Assembly (NCBI GenBank): GCA_045614605.1 | Contig: JAZLDH010000023.1 | Location: 21,832 to 85,831 of the forward strand | Source: Onthomorpha sp937906975 | Lineage (GTDB): Bacteria; Bacteroidota; Bacteroidia; Bacteroidales; P3 | DNA length: 64,000 nt | Reading direction: 5' to 3' | Position numbers and translations under genes: made by a program | Notes under the pieces: model-generated | The model's input: only the letters and a program-made list of their open reading frames with translations | Told to the model about the DNA's origin: nothing | The model's database searches: none | Shown here: one piece after another, positions 42,608 to 50,707 of the stretch | How the letters are laid out: each line of letters starts with the position of its first letter | Numbering within the stretch: position 1 is the stretch's first letter

Positions 42608-43507
42608 ATGAATAAAGTAAATCTAATGACAAAAACTCCAATATGGAAGATGATAGTAAAATACCTCCTAATTCTTTTAGGAATATCGATGTATTGTTTT
42701 TCATGGAGCGTATTTCTTGTACCTTCTAAAATAATTGGAGGAGGCGTAGTCGGACTTTCATCAGTTATTTATTACCTTACAGGAATACCAATGGGTATAA
42801 CAAACTTCTCAATCAATGCAATATTATTGTTAATAGGCTATAGAATCCTTGGAGGTAAGTTTGCAATAAACACAATCATAGGAATGGGAGCAGCTTCCTT
42901 GTTTTTGATATTTTTCCAACAAGTCTTAGAAGTTCAAAATATGGAACAATTCAGATTTGAAAACATGGAAATGATTACAAAAGCAATATTGGGAGGAGTT
43001 TTATCGGGATTAGGAATTGGATTGTGTTTTATTAATGGAGGAAACTCAGGAGGTAGTGATATTATTGCGCTAATTGTAACAAAATACAAAAACGTCAGCC
43101 CAGGATATGTGATAATGATAGTAGATACATGCGTTATTGCATCAACTATTATAATGGGTAACGGAATTGAAGAATTAGTATATTGTTTTGTTTGCTTAGG
43201 AGTATTTACATATTCAATAGACTTCATTGTTGAAGGTGAGAAACAAACCTATCAAATCACTATTATGTCTCAAATGAGTAATGAAATAGCAGACGCAATA
43301 GGCAATGAAGTAAAACGAGGCGTAACATTATTAAACGGATGGGGCTGGTACAGCAAAAAAGACCAAAAAGTCCTATTGGTAATCGCACAAAAGAAAGACA
43401 AAGTTGAAATAATGCGATTGGTAAAAGCGATAGACCCAAATGCTTTCATATCAATAGCAAAGACACAAGGTGTTTACGGAAAGAATTTCTTACAAATAAA
43501 GAAATAA
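42608..43507 (+). CDS. YitT family membrane protein
   Basis: A 299-residue inner-membrane protein of the YitT (DUF161/DUF2179) family. About six helices; marks are the PSKIIGGGVVGLSSVIYYLTG loop, GVLSGLGIGLCFINGGNSGGSDIIALIV and KYKNVSPG. The C-terminal cytosolic DUF2179-like domain (about 215-299) has TYQITIMSQMSNEIADAI and AFISIAKTQGVYGKNF. Transport of an unknown substrate is suspected for the family. The next gene begins 5 bp after the stop. Confidence 0.88.
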   Translation: MNKVNLMTKTPIWKMIVKYLLILLGISMYCFSWSVFLVPSKIIGGGVVGLSSVIYYLTGIPMGITNFSINAILLLIGYRILGGKFAINTIIGMGAASLFLIFFQQVLEVQNMEQFRFENMEMITKAILGGVLSGLGIGLCFINGGNSGGSDIIALIVTKYKNVSPGYVIMIVDTCVIASTIIMGNGIEELVYCFVCLGVFTYSIDFIVEGEKQTYQITIMSQMSNEIADAIGNEVKRGVTLLNGWGWYSKKDQKVLLVIAQKKDKVEIMRLVKAIDPNAFISIAKTQGVYGKNFLQIKK

Positions 43508-43512
43508 AACAT

Positions 43513-45141
43513 TTGAAATTTAATTTTAAAACATACTTTATAATAAACTTTCTTGTCCTTGTATTAAGTTCTTGCACAAGCGAGAATCCTAATGCGGACA
43601 AGAAAGTTTTTCGTTATAACGAAGCAGCAAATATTCACTCCTTAGACCCTGCATACGCAAAAGATCAAGCAATGATATGGGCAGATGTGCAACTATATAA
43701 CGGCTTGGTGCAAATGGATAATGAATTAAATATTATCCCTTCAATAGCCAAATCATGGGAGGTGTCAAATGACGGATTAGAGTACACATTCCATTTAAGA
43801 GATGACGTATATTTTCACCCACATTCGCTTTTCAAAAATGGCAAACGTAGAGTTGTTGCAGAGGATTTCGTATATAGTTTAAATAGGGTAGTAGATAAAA
43901 AAACAATGTCGCCGGGGGCAGTTTTTTTTGAAAACGTAGAGCAAAAAAATGAAGAATACAGTTTTCTTGCACCAAACGATAGCACCTTCATTGTGCGATT
44001 AAAACAACCCTTTTCACCATTTCTTGGAATACTTACGATGCCTTACGCAAGCGTTGTGCCAAAAGAAATAGTAGAACATTACAAAGAAGATTTCAGAAAG
44101 CACCCTATAGGTACAGGACCTTTTAAATTCAAAATGTGGAAAGAAAATGTCAAATTGGTACTTGTAAAAAATGAAGACTACTTTGAAACCGATTCCACAG
44201 GAGAAAGACTCCCATATTTAGATGCCGTAGCCATTAGTTTTATAGTCGATAAACAATCCGTTTTCTTGGAATTTGTCAAAGGAAACATCGACTTTATTTC
44301 GGGCATAGACCCAAATTATAAAGACGAAATCTTAACACGTAGCGGAAAATTACAGCCTAAGTATAAGGATAAGATAAATCTAATAACACAACCCTACTTA
44401 AACACAGAATATCTTGGCTTTAAAATGGACTTAAACGATGAAAACAATCCATTAAAAGACAAAAGAGTACGCCAAGCCATAAATTACGGATTCTCTCGAG
44501 AGAAGATGATAAAATATATGCGTAATAACGTTGGCTATCCAGGTGAATTTGGAATCATTCCCGTAGGTTTAGCAGGATTTGATTCCACAATAAATTCATA
44601 CAAATACAATCCCCAAAAAAGCAAACAGCTATTGCAAGAGGCAGGTTACCCAAATGGAGAAGGAATGCAAGAAATTACACTTTCCACAACGGCAACTTAT
44701 CTTGATTTATGTAAATATATTCAACAACAATTAGGACTTTTAGGAATAAAGGTAAAGATTGATGTTAATCCTCCTGCTGCTTTGCGTGAGCATATAGCAC
44801 AAGGCAAAACACAATGGTTTCGTGGTTCATGGATTGCTGATTATCCCGATGCAGAAAACTATCTTTCGCTTTTTTATAGCAAGAATCATTGCCCAAAAGG
44901 CTCAAATTACACTCATTTCTCTTCAAAAGAATATGACAGACTCTATGAAGAATCAATCTTAGAGACAGATTACGAAAAGCGAATCGCCTTATACAAAAAA
45001 ATGAACGCCATAATAATAGAAGAAAGTCCGATAGTGGTTTTGTATTACGACCAAGTATTGCGATTTGTACAAAAAAACATAAGCGGATTTGAATCAAACC
45101 CACTTAATCTTCTAATCCTAAAAAACGTTAAAAAAGAATAA
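43513..45141 (+). CDS. Peptide ABC transporter substrate-binding lipoprotein (SBP family 5)
   Basis: A 542-residue lipoprotein related to OppA/DppA. No ATG is available in the N-terminal region, so the TTG at 43513 is the start; it gives MKFNFKTYFIINFLVLVLSSC, with lipobox LSSC. Family marks: AANIHSLDPAYAKD, LAKSWEVS-like IAKSWEVSNDGLEYTFHLRDDVYFHP, DFVYSLNRVV, GTGPFKF and KVKIDVNPPAALREHI. It binds oligopeptides or similar ligands for import. No permease or ATPase genes are adjacent. Confidence 0.9.
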   Translation: MKFNFKTYFIINFLVLVLSSCTSENPNADKKVFRYNEAANIHSLDPAYAKDQAMIWADVQLYNGLVQMDNELNIIPSIAKSWEVSNDGLEYTFHLRDDVYFHPHSLFKNGKRRVVAEDFVYSLNRVVDKKTMSPGAVFFENVEQKNEEYSFLAPNDSTFIVRLKQPFSPFLGILTMPYASVVPKEIVEHYKEDFRKHPIGTGPFKFKMWKENVKLVLVKNEDYFETDSTGERLPYLDAVAISFIVDKQSVFLEFVKGNIDFISGIDPNYKDEILTRSGKLQPKYKDKINLITQPYLNTEYLGFKMDLNDENNPLKDKRVRQAINYGFSREKMIKYMRNNVGYPGEFGIIPVGLAGFDSTINSYKYNPQKSKQLLQEAGYPNGEGMQEITLSTTATYLDLCKYIQQQLGLLGIKVKIDVNPPAALREHIAQGKTQWFRGSWIADYPDAENYLSLFYSKNHCPKGSNYTHFSSKEYDRLYEESILETDYEKRIALYKKMNAIIIEESPIVVLYYDQVLRFVQKNISGFESNPLNLLILKNVKKE

Positions 45142-45164
45142 GAAAAATATCTCTAAGAAAAAAT

Positions 45165-45238
45165 AAAATAAAGCAAAGAAAAAATTATTTTTTTCTTTGC
45201 TTTATTTTGCGTTTCCTTAGACTTTTTTTTCGCTTGTT
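45165..45238. terminator. Palindromic terminator, copy 1
   Basis: AAAATAAAGCAAAG and CTTTGCTTTATTTT form the stem around a short A/T core, followed (toward 45238) by GCGTTTCCTTAGAC and a T-run. It serves the convergent SBP gene and the T9SS gene at 45242. Near copies at 47929-47995 and 63814-63898. Confidence 0.75.
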
Positions 45239-45455
45239 TTACTATTTGATTATCAGTTTTTTATTTGCAAATCCTCTTTGTGTTTTTATCCTCACAACAT
45301 AAACACCGCTTTCAAGAATTGAAACATCTAAGGTTTCAATGTTTTGACTTCCCTCTTTTCTTAGCACAACTTGTCCTAAGGCATTATGTATTTCCATTTC
45401 TCTTATCTTGAAAGAGCTTTGCACTGTTACTACATCATTTGCAGGATTTGGCGAA
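45189..45455 (-). repeat. Constant 3' cassette, copy 1 (sorting domain plus terminator)
   Basis: From the codons for SPNPA through the stop and into the palindromic terminator this DNA matches 63594-63863. By hand I count about 12 differences in ~210 coding nt, and one in the next ~45 nt. Similarity stops abruptly at the TTTCGCCAAATCC sequence just before the domain. Confidence 0.85.
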
Positions 45456-46336
45456 AGACTCACAAGATTTGAAATATCCGTTTCAGATAATCCACTATCG
45501 TTATTGTTATTGTTATTATTTGAGTAATAAAGAGCTACTCCAATAGGAGGATAGTAAGAAGTAGGTGCAGAACCAGTTTCAGTAGGATAAGTATATACAT
45601 ATCTTTTTAACTCACATTCTAAGGAAGATAATTCTGTCCATTTATTATCTCCATACCATTTAAACAAAGGTTCATACTTTACATGACAAAAAGGACAATA
45701 TTCTTCATATGGCACATAAGTAAGAGGATTTTCTTTAAAAGACCTTAATACCATTCTTGGATAGTCATCATAATAGCAAAGATTTGGTTCATCAAATTCC
45801 CCTCCAACACAAGAACTATCTGGCCATTCCACAAAAAGATACACAAAATCATTCAAATGCAATACGCTATCAAATGGCACAAATGTAAGCCTATAAAAAG
45901 TTCCAAAGTCGTCCATATTATCAGGAACTCCTAAAATGTACTCTTTCTCGTAAATAACATTTTGTTCGGAGTCCATTACTCCCATTTTAAATCCAACTGG
46001 AGAATATGGATTTACATAATTAGTTGCTAACCCTATTATAGCATATACGCCTTCAATAGAAACACTTTCCTCAAAATTAAAGCCTTGTGCAACTGATTTC
46101 AGAGCTCTTTCGTCACACGCTAACTTACCTACTTCATTGTTATACATAGGTGGCATCAAGTTATCATAATAACCATTATCATAACAAAGACTTTCATTCA
46201 TTACCTCTGGCATTATATATGTATATGTTACAGTATCCAACGGTGGCGTATAGCGAGGTGGAATTATTGTGTCATTTTGTTGTGAATAAGAATAACAACT
46301 AAACAAAACTGCTAAAATAAATAATACTTTTTTCAT
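45242..46336 (-). CDS. T9SS-exported protein with cassette-type sorting domain
   Basis: A 364-residue secreted protein. Signal peptide MKKVLFILAVLFSCYSYSQ. The middle is beta-rich with acidic and aromatic residues (SIEGVYAIIGLATNYVNPYSP, LHLNDFVYLFVEWPDSS); a seven-Asn linker precedes the tail. The last 75 residues (SLSPNPANDVVTVQSSF, LGQVVLRKEGSQNIETLDVS, ESGVYVVRIKTQRG) are a type-A T9SS tail almost identical to that of the gene at 62678. It begins 18 bp after the upstream gene (46355), so both are in one transcript driven by the conserved leader. Confidence 0.88.
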   Translation of the reverse strand: MKKVLFILAVLFSCYSYSQQNDTIIPPRYTPPLDTVTYTYIMPEVMNESLCYDNGYYDNLMPPMYNNEVGKLACDERALKSVAQGFNFEESVSIEGVYAIIGLATNYVNPYSPVGFKMGVMDSEQNVIYEKEYILGVPDNMDDFGTFYRLTFVPFDSVLHLNDFVYLFVEWPDSSCVGGEFDEPNLCYYDDYPRMVLRSFKENPLTYVPYEEYCPFCHVKYEPLFKWYGDNKWTELSSLECELKRYVYTYPTETGSAPTSYYPPIGVALYYSNNNNNNNDSGLSETDISNLVSLSPNPANDVVTVQSSFKIREMEIHNALGQVVLRKEGSQNIETLDVSILESGVYVVRIKTQRGFANKKLIIK

Positions 46337-46354
46337 ATCGTTTTAATTTTATAA

Positions 46355-47698
46355 TTAATAATTATTTTCACATTCTATATTTATTAAATTATTATCTATT
46401 TGAAAATCATAGTACCACCAATCAATTGAATAGATAGGATCTAATAATTGATAAATTGAGTGATGAGAATTAAAAACTGGTGATAAATTACTTACATGCA
46501 AGTTTCTTTTTGTATTGCAATATTGCTCTAAACTATTTATATCTTTTGAAAAAACACCAATATTATTATAACTATTTACACCTGCTCCTAATACTTTATT
46601 ACTCTCACTTAATGATATAATGTCATTTATTTTATAACCTTTGCTTGGCTTTATTGACTGAACAATATAATTTGTTTGCAATTTAGGATTGACAAGTATA
46701 ATATAAGAACATAAATCATCCATTTCACATAAATTGTTATCTTCTAAAATATATAGTTGTTGTGTAATAGGATTGTATTCAGTATCTTTTATTATCATCT
46801 TTTTATCATTATGAGCAATCATTTGTGTATTTATTATATTCAAATAGTATTCATTAAATATACTTGTTAATGTATAATAATTATTATCAGCCATCGCAGA
46901 ACTTGTAATTGCAACAAGATTGCTATCTAAATAACTTACTTTTACTTGTTCTTCATCTGAGAGTAATGGAACTCTGTCAAGTATCGCACTAAAGTCATAT
47001 TCATAATGAAATTGATAAGTATGTGTATGATCTGTTAAATCTTCTTTAAAAAAAGTATTTATTACTAATTTTCTAGTATTTATATCTTCCCCTGCAATTA
47101 CAACATATTTATCTCCGACTGTAATATCTGAAAGCCTTTCATAAGGAAACTCATTTCCTTCAAATATATTACAAATTGAATTTGGAAATAAATCTACTAT
47201 AATAGGCTCATCTAATGTATTAACTCCTATTGCTACAATATGATCATTACCAAATGTATCGTATGCAACTAATTTTTTAAGTTTAATGCTCCGATTTATA
47301 TCAGTGATTTCATACCCACAATTTTGATTATTTATAAATTGTTGTAGAGCAAATCGTCCAATATAGCCAACTTGACGCCTATCTACTTTTCTATATCCAC
47401 AAAAATAAACAGTATCCTCAAGTATTTCCATATCTAAAACAACACAATTTGTGTCTTGTAGGAATCCTTCTAAAACATTATTTCCATTTTCCCACAAAGA
47501 AAAAGCATATTGATCTGTTTCTATACGATTTGTTGATGTTAATAGATGATGAGAGGTATATTCCTCTATACATTGCACATTTTCATTGGAGTTTAAATTT
47601 TCTTCATACAGTAATGTACTTTCATTATTTATCCAATCTTGTGCTTGCGTATATGTAATGCTAAAAAGCACTATTATTAATGCTATTATTTTTTGCAT
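46355..47698 (-). CDS. Secreted protein behind the conserved leader, no sorting domain
   Basis: A 447-residue protein with signal peptide MQKIIALIIVLFSITYTQAQ. The rest is beta-strand rich with repeated 40-50 residue units of the type VVLDMEILEDTVYFCGYR, KYVVIAGEDINTRKLVIN, QQLYILEDNNLCEMD; a beta-propeller is possible but unproved. It ends IECENNY without a T9SS tail, unlike its operon partner 18 bp downstream. It may be retained in the periplasm or ride with the partner. The leader upstream is shared with the gene at 62678. Confidence 0.72.
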   Translation of the reverse strand: MQKIIALIIVLFSITYTQAQDWINNESTLLYEENLNSNENVQCIEEYTSHHLLTSTNRIETDQYAFSLWENGNNVLEGFLQDTNCVVLDMEILEDTVYFCGYRKVDRRQVGYIGRFALQQFINNQNCGYEITDINRSIKLKKLVAYDTFGNDHIVAIGVNTLDEPIIVDLFPNSICNIFEGNEFPYERLSDITVGDKYVVIAGEDINTRKLVINTFFKEDLTDHTHTYQFHYEYDFSAILDRVPLLSDEEQVKVSYLDSNLVAITSSAMADNNYYTLTSIFNEYYLNIINTQMIAHNDKKMIIKDTEYNPITQQLYILEDNNLCEMDDLCSYIILVNPKLQTNYIVQSIKPSKGYKINDIISLSESNKVLGAGVNSYNNIGVFSKDINSLEQYCNTKRNLHVSNLSPVFNSHHSIYQLLDPIYSIDWWYYDFQIDNNLINIECENNY

Positions 47699-47734
47699 AA
47701 TTACTTGTTTTTTATTTCTATTTTTTATGATATT

Positions 47735-47897
47735 TTTCTCTTGCTTTGATTGGATTTATTTTAACGATGTTTGCTCAAAGCAAGTGCTAAGCAAACATCT
47801 CTATTTGCTCAAATTATTCTTACAAAGGTAGGTTATGCTTGTTGTAATTTGCATAATATTTTGATTGATGAAGCAAAGGTAAAAAATTTTCTTTGAT
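47735..47897 (-). promoter_or_regulatory. Conserved 163-bp leader, copy 1
   Basis: On the minus strand: two TACCTTTG boxes (47881-47874 and 47830-47823, exactly 51 nt apart) and a perfect 10-bp hairpin GATGTTTGCT/AGCAAACATC (47766-47799, 14-nt loop). About 6 differences from copy 2 over 163 nt by hand count. It ends 37 nt before the ATG at 47698. Confidence 0.85.
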
Positions 47898-47910
47898 TTA
47901 GAAAAATATT

Positions 47911-47995
47911 CCTAAGAAAAAAAATAAAAAAGCAAAGAAAAAAAATTTTTTTTCTTTGCTTTATTTTGCGTTTCCTTAGACTTTTTTTTCGCTCT
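47911..47995. terminator. Palindromic terminator, copy 2
   Basis: AAAGCAAAGAAAAAAAA (47929-47945) is a perfect palindrome with TTTTTTTTCTTTGCTTT (47946-47962), followed by TTTTGCGTTTCCTTAGAC and a T-run. It ends the thioredoxin-like gene at 47995 and abuts the conserved leader, the same terminator-leader order as at 63814-64000. Confidence 0.75.
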
Positions 47996-48462
47996 TATTC
48001 TTTTATTCCTTTTATTGCTTTTGGTGTCCAATCTTTAAGGCAAGATAGTACTTTTTTCTTATGATAGCCTTCGCCTTCTTCAAGGTAATAGGAATTTTGT
48101 GTGTGAAGGCGTTTGCCGTTTTCGTCTAATATGATGATAACTGGAAAGCCAAATCTTTCAGGGTGCTCTAATCTTTCAAGCATTGCAAGGTCTTTTTTGT
48201 CATAGTTAAGGTGTAGAACGACATAGTTATCGTTCATTGTTTTATTTAATTCATTGTCTTTTGTAAGAAACTCATTAAATCTAAGACACCATTTACACCA
48301 ATTGCCACCCATTTGTATTAGTAGGTGTTTTCCTTCTTTTTGGGCTTTTTCTAAGGCTTCGGTTAATTGTTTTTCGCTATTTGCTGTTTCGTCATAAAGT
48401 TTCTGTGCCGAGAGGTTTAGGCTTAGTGAAACGATAAATAATAATAATGCGATTTTTCTCAT
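47995..48462 (-). CDS. Exported thioredoxin-fold protein with CXXC
   Basis: A 155-residue protein; ATG at 48462 (MRKIALLLFIVSLSLNLSAQ, signal peptide). An upstream in-frame start would add 28 charged residues and destroy the signal. Thioredoxin-like fold with GKHLLIQMGGNWCKWCLRF (CKWC) and the cis-Pro region FGFPVIIILDENGKRL. It is a likely periplasmic thiol-disulfide protein. The CKWC form is typical of the DUF255/thioredoxin-7-like group. Divergent from the SGNH hydrolase gene. Confidence 0.87.
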   Translation of the reverse strand: MRKIALLLFIVSLSLNLSAQKLYDETANSEKQLTEALEKAQKEGKHLLIQMGGNWCKWCLRFNEFLTKDNELNKTMNDNYVVLHLNYDKKDLAMLERLEHPERFGFPVIIILDENGKRLHTQNSYYLEEGEGYHKKKVLSCLKDWTPKAIKGIKE

Positions 48463-48493
48463 AGTTTGATTTGTTTTTTCATTTTTACGTTTG

Positions 48494-48520
48494 CAAATGT
48501 ACGTAATTTTTGTATTTTTG
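48494..48520. promoter_or_regulatory. Overlapping divergent promoters
   Basis: TACATTTG on the minus strand (48501-48494) serves the thioredoxin-like gene; TATTTTTG on the plus strand (48513-48520) serves the SGNH gene. The two boxes are 11 bp apart, so one polymerase could hinder the other. Confidence 0.6.
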
Positions 48521-48544
48521 TCGCAAATTTTAAAATTTAATGAC

Positions 48545-49591
48545 ATGAAAAAAAGTTTGATTTTATTGGCTTTATGCGTTTTCTTTGCGTTGGGTCTTTC
48601 TGCTCAGCAGGAAAGGAGAGTGCTTTTTATAGGTAATAGTTACACTCATGTGAATGACTTGCCTAAGTTGTTGAATGATTTGACGCGTTCAATGGGTGAG
48701 AGTTTTTATTATGAGAGTGTTACTCCGGGAGGTGCGAGGTTTCAAACGCATACTCAGAATAGTGAGGTGATTTCAAAACTTCAAGAGGGTAATTGGGATT
48801 TTGTGGTTTTGCAAGGTCAGAGTCAAGAGGTAGCTTTCCCTGATGGTCAGTTCTATAACGAGGTTTATCCTTATGCAAGGGAGTTGGATTCTTTGGCTAA
48901 GGCGTATAATCCTGATGTAAAAGTGATATTCTACATGACTTGGGGATATAGATATGGCGATCAAGTGAATTGTCAGTATTATCCTCCGTTTTGTACTTAT
49001 GAGTCTATGTCTTGGCGTTTGAGAACTAATTATCGTTTAATGGCAAATGATTTTTCGTCTTGGACTTCTCCTGTTGGAGCGGCTTGGTCTTATAGTATTG
49101 CTCATAATCCTGACCTTGTGTTGCATTCTTCTGATAATTCGCATCCTTCAATTCAAGGTTCGTATTTAGCTGCTTGTTGTTTCTATATTATGATGATGGG
49201 GAATAATGTGCATACTCAATACTTGCCTAATGGTATGTCTATGGAAGAGGGTGAGTATTTGCAGAATGTGGCAAATATTGTCGCTTTTGATAGTATTGAT
49301 TATTGGAGGGGAGAGACTTCTTCTTTGGAAGAGATTGAAAATCTAAACGAAGAGGTGTTTACTCTTACGCCTAATCCTACAAAAGATGATGTTAATGTGA
49401 TTTTTAATAGGGATTTGGCTGATGTAAGTGTTGAGTTGATGGATGTTAATTCTAAGATAGTTGCTCAAAGGCGTGTTGCGGTGAGAGCGGGTGAAAAAAT
49501 TACCCTTTCATCTTTTGGACAAAAGGGCAATTTTATTGTTATTGTAAAATATGATGATAAAATCCTTAGAAAAAAACTCGTGATTATCTAA
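48545..49591 (+). CDS. SGNH-type hydrolase with T9SS tail (DUF4886-like)
   Basis: A 348-residue secreted protein; start at ATG 48545 (MKKSLILLALCVFFALGLSAQ). SGNH blocks: RRVLFIGNSYTHVNDLP (block I Ser within GNS), VTPGGA, VLQGQSQE and DNSHPSIQGSYLAA (Asp/His). This pattern is that of DUF4886-type esterases acting on glycans or acylated sugars. A T9SS-like tail starts near residue 270 (FTLTPNPTKDDVNVIFN, ending ILRKKLVII). Its last 8 bp overlap the convergent gene at 49584. Confidence 0.87.
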   Translation: MKKSLILLALCVFFALGLSAQQERRVLFIGNSYTHVNDLPKLLNDLTRSMGESFYYESVTPGGARFQTHTQNSEVISKLQEGNWDFVVLQGQSQEVAFPDGQFYNEVYPYARELDSLAKAYNPDVKVIFYMTWGYRYGDQVNCQYYPPFCTYESMSWRLRTNYRLMANDFSSWTSPVGAAWSYSIAHNPDLVLHSSDNSHPSIQGSYLAACCFYIMMMGNNVHTQYLPNGMSMEEGEYLQNVANIVAFDSIDYWRGETSSLEEIENLNEEVFTLTPNPTKDDVNVIFNRDLADVSVELMDVNSKIVAQRRVAVRAGEKITLSSFGQKGNFIVIVKYDDKILRKKLVII

Positions 49592-50018
49592 TTTCGTTGC
49601 CGAGTTTGAGTAGGTATTCTAATTGATAGAATATCGCATCCATATCGCTTTCTGATTTTGCAGGCAAATAGGTCCTCGGAAATTCGCTATAATAGTTTTC
49701 GTCTTGACCTAATTTGCCTTTTTCTACGATGCAATTTACGCCGTCAAGACAGTTTAACCATACTTTGTAGCCTGTGCGTGTGATGTCTTTTGATATTGTT
49801 ACTTGTGTAAGGTCTACTTGCATTATTGTTTCGGAATCTTTGTGGTCTGTCCATATATAGGATAGGTATGCTGAGCCGTCGATTGTAAATTCTTTGTATT
49901 GTGAATCTACAATGCTTGTTGCTATTATGCTGCAGGCTTCTTCTATTCTTTGTGCTTGTGCGTGTGTTGATAGTCCTATTGAACACAACAATACTATCGC
50001 AATTAAAATTCTTTTCAT
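49584..50018 (-). CDS. Small exported protein, function unknown
   Basis: A 144-residue protein with signal peptide MKRILIAIVLLCSIGLSTHAQA. The mature part is short, beta-rich, with two Cys (WLNCLDGVNCIVEKG) and mixed charge. No family recognised. It follows the gene at 50025 by 6 bp, so they are probably co-transcribed, and ends by overlapping the 3' end of the SGNH gene by 8 bp. Confidence 0.65.
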   Translation of the reverse strand: MKRILIAIVLLCSIGLSTHAQAQRIEEACSIIATSIVDSQYKEFTIDGSAYLSYIWTDHKDSETIMQVDLTQVTISKDITRTGYKVWLNCLDGVNCIVEKGKLGQDENYYSEFPRTYLPAKSESDMDAIFYQLEYLLKLGNEIR

Positions 50019-50024
50019 CGTGTT

Positions 50025-50522
50025 TTATTTTTTAAATTCAAAAAATGCAATACGTCCTTCTGCAAAATGTTCGCAGGTTACTTTGATTTTATCTAATTTT
50101 TTCTCGTTTTCGTCTTTGTAATAAAAGGTAACTTCTTTGATGTTATACCAAACTTTTTTTGGTCTATAAAAAACGGTTGTGCTTTTCGATTTATCGCTGT
50201 AATTAGCGCTTATAACCATTTCTTTTAACCCAGAGATAGTTATGAAATATGAGTCGTTATTGATTTTTTTGTTCTTTTTTAGTTTTAATCTCAACTCTTT
50301 TTTTAGCTTTCTTTCGGAAATCTCTTGGTTGTTTTTTGACTTGTCGTAATAGGTGAAAGGCTTGTCGGTATTTATCTTGCCATCTTTGAAATTTATGTGC
50401 ACTTCTATCTTGTTGTGCAAAGGACTTGTTTCGTATTCAAAAAAAAACTGACTTGTTTCTTGTGAAAAGACAGTTGAGAATGCGAAAATCGAAATTACGA
50501 ATGATAATATTATTTTTTTCAT
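50025..50522 (-). CDS. Small exported basic protein, function unknown
   Basis: A 165-residue protein with signal peptide MKKIILSFVISIFAFSTVFSQ, then a lysine-rich mature part of beta-strands (KIEVHINFKDGKINTDKPF, SYFITISGLKEMVISANYSD, WYNIKEVTFYYKDENEK). No family recognised. First gene of a minus-strand pair; a TAATTTTG box lies 4 bp upstream of the start. Confidence 0.65.
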   Translation of the reverse strand: MKKIILSFVISIFAFSTVFSQETSQFFFEYETSPLHNKIEVHINFKDGKINTDKPFTYYDKSKNNQEISERKLKKELRLKLKKNKKINNDSYFITISGLKEMVISANYSDKSKSTTVFYRPKKVWYNIKEVTFYYKDENEKKLDKIKVTCEHFAEGRIAFFEFKK

Positions 50523-50526
50523 ATCG

Positions 50527-50534
50527 CAAAATTA
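50527..50534 (-). promoter_or_regulatory. Promoter -7 box for the gene at 50522
   Basis: Reads TAATTTTG on the minus strand, with only 4 bp to the ATG, giving a near-leaderless mRNA. Confidence 0.5.
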
Positions 50535-50640
50535 TAAAATATAATTGAATTATTGCATTTTGCTAAGGAAAAAAAACAAAATAGGGTCGTAAAAGTGTCT
50601 TTATATGCGGTAAAAATTTGTAGCAAAAGAAAAATGTTGT

Positions 50641-50648
50641 AAATTTGC
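50641..50648 (+). promoter_or_regulatory. Promoter -7 box for the giant surface protein gene
   Basis: TAAATTTG with a possible -33 TTTG about 24 bp upstream; 59 bp before the ATG. Confidence 0.55.
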
Positions 50649-50707
50649 GAGTTGAATTATTATGATTGGATAAAAGTATAATTAGATAAAAATAAAAAAT
50701 GTTATAT

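Noticed and set aside
47776..47789. Conserved loop of the leader hairpin as a small RNA gene
   Set aside because: No separate promoter or terminator brackets it; it is better read as part of a 5' UTR.
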